Positions 52,970-63,189 of a stretch of DNA of 64,000 nt are shown here, one piece after another. A program made the translations under genes and the position numbers. Within the stretch, counting starts at the first letter, position 1. Each line of letters starts with the position of its first letter. Source of the stretch: Georgenia sp. SYP-B2076 (GTDB lineage: Bacteria > Actinomycetota > Actinomycetes > Actinomycetales > Actinomycetaceae); NCBI RefSeq assembly GCF_003991205.1, contig NZ_RXOZ01000011.1, positions 338,661 through 402,660 on the forward strand. The letters run 5' to 3'. The notes beneath the pieces were generated by a model. The model had not been told where the DNA came from, did not search any database, and was given only the letters and a program-made list of their open reading frames with translations.

Positions 52970-54436
52970 TCAGAAGCGGGTCATGTGCGCCTTGACGGAG
53001 GCGACGTAGCGCTTGGTGTCGTCGAACATGCCGTTGCGCTTCACCGAGCCGGCGCCCTGGTAGTAGCTCGCGATGGCGGTCTCCAGGTCCGGGCTGGTGC
53101 GCACGAGCTGGCGGATGATCGCCACGCCGGCGACGACGTTGTCGGCCGGGTCGAGCAGGTTGAGCTTGCGCCCGACGAGGTCGGAGGCCCACTCGCCGGA
53201 CGTCGGGATGACCTGCATGGTGCCGAGGGCGTTGGCGGGGGAGACCGAGGCGTGGTTGAAGCCGGACTCCTGGTAGGCGTGCGCCTGCGCCAGCGCCGGG
53301 TCCACCCCCATCTGCTTGGCCACCCGTGCCACCGTGGACTGCATCTCCGAGCGTGACGGCACGCCGTTGGCGAGGAGGGTGGCCTTGTTGGCGTTGGCGG
53401 CCGCGACGGTGGCCTCCGGGTACGTGCGGCCCAGGAAGGTGTTCGGCACCAGCGGCGTCGTGGTCGGGACGGTCACGACCCCGCCGGCGTCGCCGGGGAC
53501 CTTCAGCGACTGGCCGACGTAGATCAGGCCGGAGTCGTCGAGCTTGTTCGCCTTGATGACGGCCGCGACCGTGGTGCCCCAGGACTTCGCCAGACCGGTG
53601 ACGGTGTCGCCCGCCCGGACCTGGTACTTCTCCGCCGTCACGGCTGCCGGCGCGGCGATGGGGGCTACCGGGGTGAGGGCGGCCGGGGCGGCGCCCGCAC
53701 CGCCGACGGCCAGCTTCTGGCCGACGTAGATCATCGCCGACGGGCCGAGGTTGTTGGCCTTGGCGATCGCGGCCACCGTCGTGCCGTACTTCTTGGCGAG
53801 GGCAGAGACGGTGTCGCCCGGGGCGACCTTGTGGGTGGCGGCCGTGGCGGCAGGCGCCGCCGGGGCTACCGTGTTCGAGAGCGGCCGCGCGGACCCCGAG
53901 CCGATCGTGAGGGCCTGGCCCACGCGGATCCGGTCGGCCGAGGGCAGGCCGTTCGCCGTGACGATCGCCGCGACGGTCGTCCCGTACGCCTTGGCCAGGC
54001 CCGAGAGGGTCTCGCCGGCGGCCACCGTGTGCACGCCGGACGCGGCGGGCGCGCTGACGGATGCCGCGGCGGTCGCGGGGGACGGCACCTTGAGCATCTG
54101 CCCGACACGGATGAGCGCGTTCGCGCCGAGCCCGTTGGCCTGGGTGATCGCGCTGACGGAGGAGCCGGTGCGCGCCGCGATGTGCGAGACCGTGTCACCG
54201 GCCTGCACCCGGTACGTCATGGTGGGCGCGGCGGCGGGCACCGGCACCGTGGCGAGCGCTGCGAGCGCGCCGGTGCGGCCGTGCACGCTCGTCGCGGGCG
54301 AGCCGGGAGCCGCCTGGGCCTGCGCGGCCGGCACGGCCACGCTCACCGCCGTCGTCGCCGCGAGGGCGAGGCCGACGCCGGCGCGTCCGGCGTGCGTGCG
54401 CACGACGGTCCGGGAACGCTGATCAGCCTTCGACAT
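52970..54436 (-). CDS. secreted LysM-repeat lytic transglycosylase
   Basis: 488 residues: signal peptide (GVGLALAATTAVSVAVPAAQAQA), four LysM peptidoglycan-binding repeats (about 73-116, 134-177, 205-248 and 268-311, each with the GDTVS-IA or similar opening and a YVGQ-L-V ending), then a C-terminal SLT-type transglycosylase domain (about 360-488). The catalytic Glu is in AHAYQESGFNHASVSPANALGTMQVIP. It should bind and cleave cell-wall glycan. ATG 54436 with GGAGG upstream. Its leader contains paired GTCACA elements like MtrA sites, fitting cell-wall hydrolase control. Confidence 0.93.
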   Translation of the reverse strand: MSKADQRSRTVVRTHAGRAGVGLALAATTAVSVAVPAAQAQAAPGSPATSVHGRTGALAALATVPVPAAAPTMTYRVQAGDTVSHIAARTGSSVSAITQANGLGANALIRVGQMLKVPSPATAAASVSAPAASGVHTVAAGETLSGLAKAYGTTVAAIVTANGLPSADRIRVGQALTIGSGSARPLSNTVAPAAPAATAATHKVAPGDTVSALAKKYGTTVAAIAKANNLGPSAMIYVGQKLAVGGAGAAPAALTPVAPIAAPAAVTAEKYQVRAGDTVTGLAKSWGTTVAAVIKANKLDDSGLIYVGQSLKVPGDAGGVVTVPTTTPLVPNTFLGRTYPEATVAAANANKATLLANGVPSRSEMQSTVARVAKQMGVDPALAQAHAYQESGFNHASVSPANALGTMQVIPTSGEWASDLVGRKLNLLDPADNVVAGVAIIRQLVRTSPDLETAIASYYQGAGSVKRNGMFDDTKRYVASVKAHMTRF

Positions 54437-54551
54437 CGATCCTCCATGGAGAGTTCGGGCGCTACACGATCGGCACGGCTCCGCCCGGGCCGCCCGTTCC
54501 GTCGGCCGCGACTGGTGGTGCCAAAGTGCCTGGTGGTGACAGTGGTGTTGC

Positions 54552-54566
54552 TGTGACCAGTGTGAC
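54552..54566 (-). promoter_or_regulatory. paired GTCACA elements (possible MtrA site)
   Basis: On the LysM-gene strand GTCACA occurs twice, nine bases apart (54566-54561 and 54557-54552), with a further GTCACC nearby. MtrA of mycobacteria binds direct repeats of GTCACAgcg-like motifs upstream of cell-wall hydrolase genes. The site is about 120 bases before the start. Confidence 0.4.
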
Positions 54567-54629
54567 AGTAGCGACTGACCCCCACTCCCGCCAACCCCCT
54601 GTCCTGGGGCGGGCGCTACTGTGGACGCC

Positions 54630-55001
54630 GTGTCGTCAGCCTATGAGGAACCGTCCGGGTGGTACTCCGTCCCCGAGGTGGCGGAAATGTTCGGTCTGCG
54701 CCAGCGCGAGGTCCGCTCGCTGCTGCGCGAGAAGCGGCTCCTCGCGGTCCCGCACGGGCCCAACGGCGCCGCGTCGGTGGCCGCCGAGCTTGTCGTCGGC
54801 CCGGGGGAGCCGGACGGGCCCGGACCGCTGCCCGCGCTCCGCGGCACGCTGATCCTGCTCGGGGACGCCCGCTACGACGACCACGAGGCGTTCAAGTGGT
54901 TGTTCACCGTCGACGACGAGCTCGGGTCGACGCCGATCCGCGCCCTGCGCGAGGGTCGGACCCACGCCGTGCGGCGGATCGCCCAGACGCTGGCCTTCTG
55001 A
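54630..55001 (+). CDS. Rv2175c-like DNA-binding protein
   Basis: 123 residues. A helix-turn-helix/winged domain begins at about residue 10 (GWYSVPEVAEMFGLRQREVRSLLREKRLLAVP), followed by an alpha/beta segment ending in ALREGRTHAVRRIAQTLAF. It matches the Rv2175c family, whose mycobacterial member is phosphorylated by PknL on an N-terminal Thr; here the N-terminal tail has Ser residues (SSAYEEPSG). GTG 54630 follows TACTGT (54617-54622) by seven bases, a leaderless pattern. Confidence 0.88.
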   Translation: MSSAYEEPSGWYSVPEVAEMFGLRQREVRSLLREKRLLAVPHGPNGAASVAAELVVGPGEPDGPGPLPALRGTLILLGDARYDDHEAFKWLFTVDDELGSTPIRALREGRTHAVRRIAQTLAF

Positions 55002-55017
55002 GCGCTCCCGCGGGAGC

Positions 55018-56109
55018 TCAGGCGCTCCGGCGCGTCAGCGCACCGGCGAGGTCGTTCAGCAGCGCGACCGACTCGGGTGCGACCGGGGCGCCCGCCAGCG
55101 CGCGCAGCCCGGCGTCGCGGCGCTGCGCGATGAGGTCCTCGTGGGCGGCGAGGGCGCCGGTGGCCCGCATGATGTGCTGTACCTGGGTGACTTCGTCGGC
55201 GGTGAGGTCGGGGCGTCCGACCTGGCCGCGGAGGACCGCGCGGTCCTCGGCCCCGGCCCGGGACATCGTCATCGCCAGCAGCACCGTGCGCTTGCCCTCG
55301 CGCAGGTCGTCCCCGGCGGGCTTGCCCGTGACCGCCGGGTCGCCGAAGACGCCCAGCTCGTCGTCGCGCAGCTGGAAGGCCTCGCCCAGCGGCAGGCCGA
55401 TCGCGCTGAGGTGCCCGAGAAGATCCGCCTGGGCGCCGGCCAGCGCGGCGCCCAGGAGCAGCGGGTGCTCGACCGAGTACCGGGCCGACTTGTGGCGGAC
55501 CACCTGCAGGGCGCGGTCCACCGCTCCGGCCTCGTCGTCCTGCCACGGCATGTCCTGGGACCGGATGTCGAGGTACTGCCCCAGCGCGACCTCCGCCGTC
55601 ATGACGTCGTAGATCTCGCGCGCGCGCCGGCCCGCGGCGCCGTCCACCCGGTCGCGGGCGCGCTCGAGCTCCATGGCCGAGACCGCGAGCAGGAGGTCCC
55701 CGAGCACGATCGCCGCGGCCTGCCCGTAGTCATCGGAGCTGCCCAGCCAGCCACGCCCGGCGTGCTCCGTGGCGAACCGCCGGTGCGCCGCCGGGAGCCC
55801 GCGCCTGGTCAGCGAGCCGTCGATGACGTCGTCGTGCACGAGGGCGGTGCCCTGGAAGAGCTCGAGCGCGGAGCCGGCCAGCACCACCGCCTCCACGTCG
55901 GCCCCCGCGGGGGCGCCCGCGGCGACCCACCCCGCCGCGCACAGCTGCGCCCGGAGCCGCTTGCCGCCGCCGAGCAGCTCCCGGGCCGGGCCGAGGAAGT
56001 CCGCCAGCGGGGCGCCCACGTGCCCGAACGTCGCGGTGTGGTCATCCAGGGCCTGGACCACACGGTCGGAGACCCGGTCACGGACGGAGGCGAGGGAGGA
56101 GTAAGGCAT
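55018..56109 (-). CDS. idsA: polyprenyl (geranylgeranyl-type) diphosphate synthase
   Basis: 363 residues, trans-isoprenyl diphosphate synthase. The first Asp-rich motif is HDDVIDGS and the second is QLRDDELG; GGGKRLRAQL supplies the diphosphate-binding Lys-Arg. It makes linear C15-C20 or longer prenyl diphosphates; chain length cannot be read with certainty. Equivalent by position to idsA2 (Rv2173). The frame is open far upstream; ATG 56109 is chosen because TAGGCT (56117-56122, minus strand) ends seven bases before it. Confidence 0.92.
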   Translation of the reverse strand: MPYSSLASVRDRVSDRVVQALDDHTATFGHVGAPLADFLGPARELLGGGKRLRAQLCAAGWVAAGAPAGADVEAVVLAGSALELFQGTALVHDDVIDGSLTRRGLPAAHRRFATEHAGRGWLGSSDDYGQAAAIVLGDLLLAVSAMELERARDRVDGAAGRRAREIYDVMTAEVALGQYLDIRSQDMPWQDDEAGAVDRALQVVRHKSARYSVEHPLLLGAALAGAQADLLGHLSAIGLPLGEAFQLRDDELGVFGDPAVTGKPAGDDLREGKRTVLLAMTMSRAGAEDRAVLRGQVGRPDLTADEVTQVQHIMRATGALAAHEDLIAQRRDAGLRALAGAPVAPESVALLNDLAGALTRRSA

Positions 56110-56229
56110 GAGGCCGAGCCTAGAGGGCGCGCGTCGGTCGCGGCCGCGTGCGCCCTCCACACCCCGGCGCGGCCCGCGCAGTCCACAGGCCGCGAGCGGC
56201 CACGGGACCCGCGGGCGTGCGATGGCGCC

Positions 56230-57396
56230 ATGACGACGCAACGAGTGCTCCGCGCCCACGAGCCGCGCGACCTGATCTCCCTCGTCCCCTACCGCCTCGG
56301 GTTCCGCCCCGCCGCCTCGGTCGTGCTGATGGGCATGACCATGAACGAGGCCCGCGGCACCTCCGAGGTCGGCCTGGTGGCCCGTGCGGACCTCGCCGGT
56401 CTCGCGCACGACGAGCACGGCCCGGACCTCGCGGCGGACCTCGCCGGCCACCTCCTGGACAGCGGCGCGGACGGTGTCTTCGTCGTCATCTACACGTCCG
56501 CGCCCCACGGGGCGCCCGGGCGCGAGGGGCTGGAGCGGGTGCGGCAGGTCCTCGACGCCGCGCTCGCCTGGATGCCGCCGGTCGAGCCGTGGGTCGTCGG
56601 CCCCGACGGCTGGGGCCACCTGAGCTGCGCCTGCTGCCCGCCGGGCGGGCGGGCGCTGGACGAGCTCCTCGGCACCGAGATCGGGGCCACCCTGGTCCTC
56701 GAGGGCGTCGGGCCCGCACCGAGCCGCGAGCGGCTCGGCACGTCGCGCGTGCCCCGCGGGCCCGCCCGCTCGGCGGCCCGGCGGGCAGCGCGGGCCGAAC
56801 GCGCCCGCCACCGGGACGTGGCCGCCGCCTGCGGGGGCGCCCCGCTGGTGCGGGGCGCGGCGTTCGGGGTGCCCGGCGCCGCCGCGCTGCGGGACCAGGG
56901 CCCGCTGGACCGGTGGCGCGAGGAGGGGGCCCGCCTGTGGGACCGCTCGGTCCGGCGCCCCGAGGACGATCCGGCTCCGCCGTCCGACCTCGGCCGCCTG
57001 CTCGTCTTCATGGCCGACCGCTTCCTGCGCGACGCGATCATCGCGGCGGTCCTCGCCGGCGTCGGGAGGAGCCCCGCCTCGTACCTCAGCGACGCCGCCA
57101 TCGGGGCTGCGCACGACGCCGGACGCCCGCCACGCCACGACGTCTTCGAGCCGGCCATGGCGCTGGCCACGGCCGTCGCGGCGCACGCCGCCGACGGGGA
57201 CGCGGCGCCCGCGCTCGGCCTGCTCGCGTTCCTCGCGTGGTGGGCCGGCGAGAGCGCCCGCGCGGACGTCGTGGCCCGTCAGGCGCTGGACGAGGAGCCC
57301 GGTCACCACCTCGCCGAGCTCGTCGTCGTGGCGGTCGAGGGCAGCCTGCCGCCCCCCTGGTACGAGAGGGCCGGGCCACGCTACGGCGGCCGCTGA
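56230..57396 (+). CDS. DUF4192 family protein
   Basis: 388 residues, soluble, with the N-terminal family signature DLISLVPYRLGFRPAASVVLMGM, then LVARADLAG and the conserved GWGHLSCACCPPGGRALDELLGTE region. The C-terminal half has Ala-rich helices with LGLLAFLAWWAGESARADVVARQAL. DUF4192 proteins are widespread in actinobacteria and uncharacterised. The ATG at 56230 gives the conserved MTTQRVLRAHEPRDL start; no ribosome-binding site is obvious. Confidence 0.85.
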   Translation: MTTQRVLRAHEPRDLISLVPYRLGFRPAASVVLMGMTMNEARGTSEVGLVARADLAGLAHDEHGPDLAADLAGHLLDSGADGVFVVIYTSAPHGAPGREGLERVRQVLDAALAWMPPVEPWVVGPDGWGHLSCACCPPGGRALDELLGTEIGATLVLEGVGPAPSRERLGTSRVPRGPARSAARRAARAERARHRDVAAACGGAPLVRGAAFGVPGAAALRDQGPLDRWREEGARLWDRSVRRPEDDPAPPSDLGRLLVFMADRFLRDAIIAAVLAGVGRSPASYLSDAAIGAAHDAGRPPRHDVFEPAMALATAVAAHAADGDAAPALGLLAFLAWWAGESARADVVARQALDEEPGHHLAELVVVAVEGSLPPPWYERAGPRYGGR

Positions 57397-57501
57397 CGCC
57401 CTCGGCCGGCCACGCTCTTCGCCACGGGTGCCGCGGCCATCGGGTAACGTCCCGGGAATCAGCGGACACGGGGCAGGTCTGACCCTGGGATGGAGCGTCG
57501 C

Positions 57502-57909
57502 ATGTCGATCGTCGTGGGGTACCTCTCCACCAACGAGGGGGAGGCGGCGCTGGCCGCCGCGGTGGCGGAGGCACGCCGGCGGGACACGCGCCTGGTCGTC
57601 GTGCTCTCGCGACGCCCGCGCGGCGAGGAGCACGCCGTCCTCGAGGCCGAGGCGGACGCCGTGCGGGACCGGCTCGACGAGGCCGACGTGGCGTACGAGG
57701 TGCGCCAGCTGCGCCGCAGCGACGACGTCGCGGAGGATCTCATCTCCACCGCGGACGAGGTCGGCGCGGAGCTCCTCGTGATCGGTCTGCGTCGCCGCTC
57801 GCCGGTCGGCAAGCTGATCCTCGGCTCCAACGCCCAGCGCGTCCTGCTGGACGCGTCCTGCCCGGTCCTCGCCGTCAAGCCCGAGATCGCGGCGACGCCG
57901 GGCGCCTGA
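57502..57909 (+). CDS. universal stress protein family
   Basis: 135 residues, single UspA domain: the N-terminal strand SIVVGYLSTNEGEAAL, the helix AVLEAEADAVRDRL and the C-terminal ATP-binding pattern ELLVIGLRRRSPVGKLILGSNAQRVLLDASCPVLAVKP (G-2X-G-9X-G-S/N form). It is likely nucleotide-binding. ATG 57502 with GGAG six bases upstream is preferred to ATG 57490. Confidence 0.88.
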   Translation: MSIVVGYLSTNEGEAALAAAVAEARRRDTRLVVVLSRRPRGEEHAVLEAEADAVRDRLDEADVAYEVRQLRRSDDVAEDLISTADEVGAELLVIGLRRRSPVGKLILGSNAQRVLLDASCPVLAVKPEIAATPGA

Positions 57910-58005
57910 CACCGGCGGGCAGCGGGTCCCTCCGCCCCACGACGGCGCCACGAACCGCCGGGACGTCACGGCCCAGGACCCCTGATCGGCGCGCCGGCGG
58001 GGTGG

Positions 58006-58011
58006 TAGCGT
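58006..58011 (+). promoter_or_regulatory. candidate -10 element of the gcv operon
   Basis: TAGCGT about 70 bases before the riboswitch; start predicted near 58018. No clear -35. Confidence 0.3.
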
Positions 58012-58080
58012 GCAACCGTCGCCGCGCCCCTGCGAGGGCCGACGGCCGCGAGAACTGCATACCGGGCCGTCACGAGTCGA

Positions 58081-58294
58081 CGCGGGAGAGCCGTCCGCCA
58101 CGTCCCCATCACTGATGGCGGCGTCGGGCGCACCGAAGGAGCAACCCCCCGGCAATCTCTCAGGTACCTGTACCGCACCGACCAGGCCAATCTGGAAAGC
58201 AGGCTGCGCCGCACCACGCGCACCCTCACCCACGGTGCAAGTCCCGCGTCCGCCGGGTCGAAGCTCTCAGGTGCCATGACAGACGGGGAGCACC
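58081..58294 (+). ncRNA. glycine riboswitch (tandem aptamers) controlling gcvTHP
   Basis: Conserved glycine-aptamer elements occur in order: GCGGGAGAG (58082-58090), CACCGAAGGAGCAA (from 58131), CTCTCAGG (58157-58164), TCTGGAAAGC (58191-58200), a linker, GGTGCAAGTCC (from 58234), the second CTCTCAGG (58264-58271) and ATGACAGACGGGGAG (58276-58290). Two CTCTCAGG cores mean two aptamer modules, as in Streptomyces and Bacillus gcvT leaders. It ends about 48 bases before the gcvT ATG; glycine binding is expected to switch expression on. Confidence 0.9.
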
Positions 58295-58341
58295 CGAGCG
58301 CTCGATGCGTACCGGCCCGACGACCCGACGGAGCTCCCCGC

Positions 58342-59463
58342 ATGATCACGACCGATGCACCCCTGAGGACCCCGCTCCACGGCGAGCACGTCGACCGCGG
58401 TGCGGCCATGACGACCTTCGCCGGCTGGGCCATGCCGCTGCGCTACACCTCCGACCTGGCCGAGCACGCCGCCGTGCGCGAGCGCGCCGGCCTGTTCGAC
58501 CTCTCCCACATGGCCCAGGTGGAGGTCAGCGGCCCGGGCGCGGCGGCCGCCCTGGACCGCTCCCTCGTCTCCCGCAGCTCGACGCTGGCCACCGGGCGCG
58601 CGCGCTACACGATGATGACCGCCGAGGACGGCGGAGTCATCGACGACCTGATCGTCTACCGGCTCGCCGAGACCGAGTTCCTCGTCATCGCCAACGCCGC
58701 CAACCGCACGGTCGTCCTCGACGAGCTGACCGTGCGTTCGCACCTCGCCGACGCCACCGAGCAGGTGCACGTGGCCGACCGCACCGAGCACCGGGCGCTG
58801 ATCGCCCTGCAGGGCCCCGTCGCCGCCGGCGTGCTCTCCGCCCTGACCGACGCCGACCTGGGCGCCCTGCGCTACTACGCCTCCGTCACCGCCGAGGTGG
58901 CCGGCATCCCCGTGCTCCTCGCGCGCACCGGCTACACCGGTGAGGTGGGCTTCGAGCTGAGCGTGCCCGCAGAGTCCGCGGTCCCGCTCTGGCGCGCGGT
59001 GCTCGCCGCCGGCGCCAGTTCCGGCGTCGTCGCCTGCGGCCTGGCGTGCCGCGACACACTCCGTCTCGAGGCGGGCATGCCCCTGTACGGGCACGAGCTC
59101 ACCCGGAGGACGACCCCCTTCGAGGCCGGCCTGGGGCGCGTCGTCGACCTGGACGAGGCCCACGACTTCATCGGTCGCGCCGCACTGGCGGCGCGCCGCG
59201 ACCACCCCTCGGGCCAGGCGCTCGTGGGGCTGGCCGGCGAGGGCCGGCGCGCCGCCCGCGCCGGCTCCACCCTCCACGACGGCGACGGCCAGGTCGGCAC
59301 CATCACCTCAGGCGTCCTCTCGCCCACCCTCGGCCACCCCATCGCGATGGCCCTCGTGGAGCAGCCTCGCGCCGGGGTCGGCACGGTCCTCGACGTCGAC
59401 GTGCGCGGCAGGCGCCAGCCCATGACCGTCGTCGAGCTGCCCTTCTACCGCCGCCCCCGCTGA
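58342..59463 (+). CDS. gcvT: glycine cleavage system aminomethyltransferase (T protein)
   Basis: 373 residues. Transfers the methylene group from the lipoyl arm of GcvH to tetrahydrofolate, releasing ammonia. Family blocks: GAAMTTFAGWAMPLRY, GLFDLSHMAQ, YTMMTAEDGGVIDDLIVYR, LIALQGP, RTGYTGEVGFEL, ACGLACRDTLRLEAGMPLYGHEL. ATG 58342 has GGAG eight bases upstream. An in-frame ATG at 58276 lies inside the riboswitch and is rejected. First gene of gcvT-gcvH-gcvP. Confidence 0.96.
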   Translation: MITTDAPLRTPLHGEHVDRGAAMTTFAGWAMPLRYTSDLAEHAAVRERAGLFDLSHMAQVEVSGPGAAAALDRSLVSRSSTLATGRARYTMMTAEDGGVIDDLIVYRLAETEFLVIANAANRTVVLDELTVRSHLADATEQVHVADRTEHRALIALQGPVAAGVLSALTDADLGALRYYASVTAEVAGIPVLLARTGYTGEVGFELSVPAESAVPLWRAVLAAGASSGVVACGLACRDTLRLEAGMPLYGHELTRRTTPFEAGLGRVVDLDEAHDFIGRAALAARRDHPSGQALVGLAGEGRRAARAGSTLHDGDGQVGTITSGVLSPTLGHPIAMALVEQPRAGVGTVLDVDVRGRRQPMTVVELPFYRRPR

Positions 59464-59479
59464 AGACCCCCGCCGTCGT

Positions 59480-59541
59480 CCGCCCGTCCCGCCCAGCACT
59501 CCGCCCGTCCCGCCCAGCACTCCGCCCGTCCCGCCCAGCAC
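59480..59541. repeat. three tandem copies of a 21-bp unit between gcvT and gcvH
   Basis: CCGCCCGTCCCGCCCAGCACT at 59480-59500 and 59501-59521, and a third copy at 59522-59541 differing only at its end. The array ends just before the gcvH ribosome-binding site CAGGAG. Confidence 0.95.
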
Positions 59542-59552
59542 CAGGAGCAACC

Positions 59553-59932
59553 GTGAGCTACCCGACCGACCGCCGCTACACCACCGACCACGAGTGGATC
59601 GCCGTCGACGGCGACGTCGCCCGGGTGGGCATCACCAGCTACGCTGCGCAGGCCCTCGGCGACGTCGTCTACCTTGACCTGCCCGCGGTGGGCACCGCCC
59701 TCGCCGCCGGCACGAGCTGCGGCGAGATCGAGTCCACCAAGTCCGTCTCGGAGCTCATGGCACCCGCCGACGGCGAGGTCCTGGCCGTCAACGACGCGGC
59801 GGTCGACGCCCCGGAGACCGTCAACGGCGACCCCCACGGCGACGGCTGGCTCTTCTCGATGCGGGTGGCCTCGTTGCCCGAGGACCTCCTCGACGCGGAG
59901 GCCTACGCCGCCCTGACCGAGGGGCAGGACGC

Positions 59933-59936
<4 letters not shown>
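59553..59936 (+). CDS. gcvH: glycine cleavage system H protein
   Basis: 127 residues, lipoyl carrier shuttling the aminomethyl group between GcvP, GcvT and LpdA. The lipoylated Lys63 is in [13 protein letters not shown]-terminal YTTDHEWI and C-terminal GDGWLFSM are typical. Lipoylation would need lipB and lipA from the other end of the window. GTG 59553 with AGGAG upstream; the stop overlaps gcvP (GTGA). Confidence 0.96.
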
Positions 59937-62815
<2,879 letters not shown>

Positions 62816-63189
62816 CGGGCCCTCTCGCGGGGGCCGGGTCCGGGGGGCCGGTCCCTGCGGGGGCGAGTGTGGACCTCGGCCACCCCGGGCCGGGCGACAC
62901 CCGCACCGGGTGACGTGCGCTTCCTGCGTCCGGGCATAATCGGCGACACGCGCGCGTTAGGGCCTGTAGTCGCGCACACCGGTGCGCGGCCACGCGGCCC
63001 CGTCGCCCGCCCCTGTGGCGGAAGAGACGTGACCTCGTCCCAGCCTCGGGGCGCCCGTTCGGAGGCCCTCAGGCTATAATTGTATTGCCGCGACGTGCTG
63101 CTCGCCGGTTCCGCAACCAGCCCGCGCTGCGAACGGTTGCGCACACGCTGCCCGCACGTCGACCCTGCACCCCCGCCGAAAGGTTCTCT
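62816..63189 (+). other. 374-base gap upstream of sigA
   Basis: GC-rich except for a perfect TATAAT at 63075-63080 followed by TGTATTG. The remaining part holds no ORF with support; a few short GC hairpins after gcvP may act as terminators but none is clear. Confidence 0.5.
63075..63080 (+). promoter_or_regulatory. consensus -10 (TATAAT) of sigA
   Basis: TATAAT at 63075-63080; predicted start near 63087, leaving a leader of about 100 bases. A -35 at 17 bases is not recognisable, so activator help or another sigma factor is possible. Confidence 0.6.

Noticed and set aside
56110..58233. Extension of the polyprenyl synthetase frame by about 700 codons
   Set aside because: Overlaps the DUF4192 and stress-protein genes on the other strand; the ATG at 56109 has a leaderless promoter and the family start.
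58276..58341. ATG 58276 as the gcvT start
   Set aside because: It lies in the conserved 3' part of the glycine riboswitch; ATG 58342 has a Shine-Dalgarno and the family N terminus.
59480..59541. CRISPR-like array
   Set aside because: The three units are directly adjacent with no spacers and no cas genes are near; simple tandem repeat.
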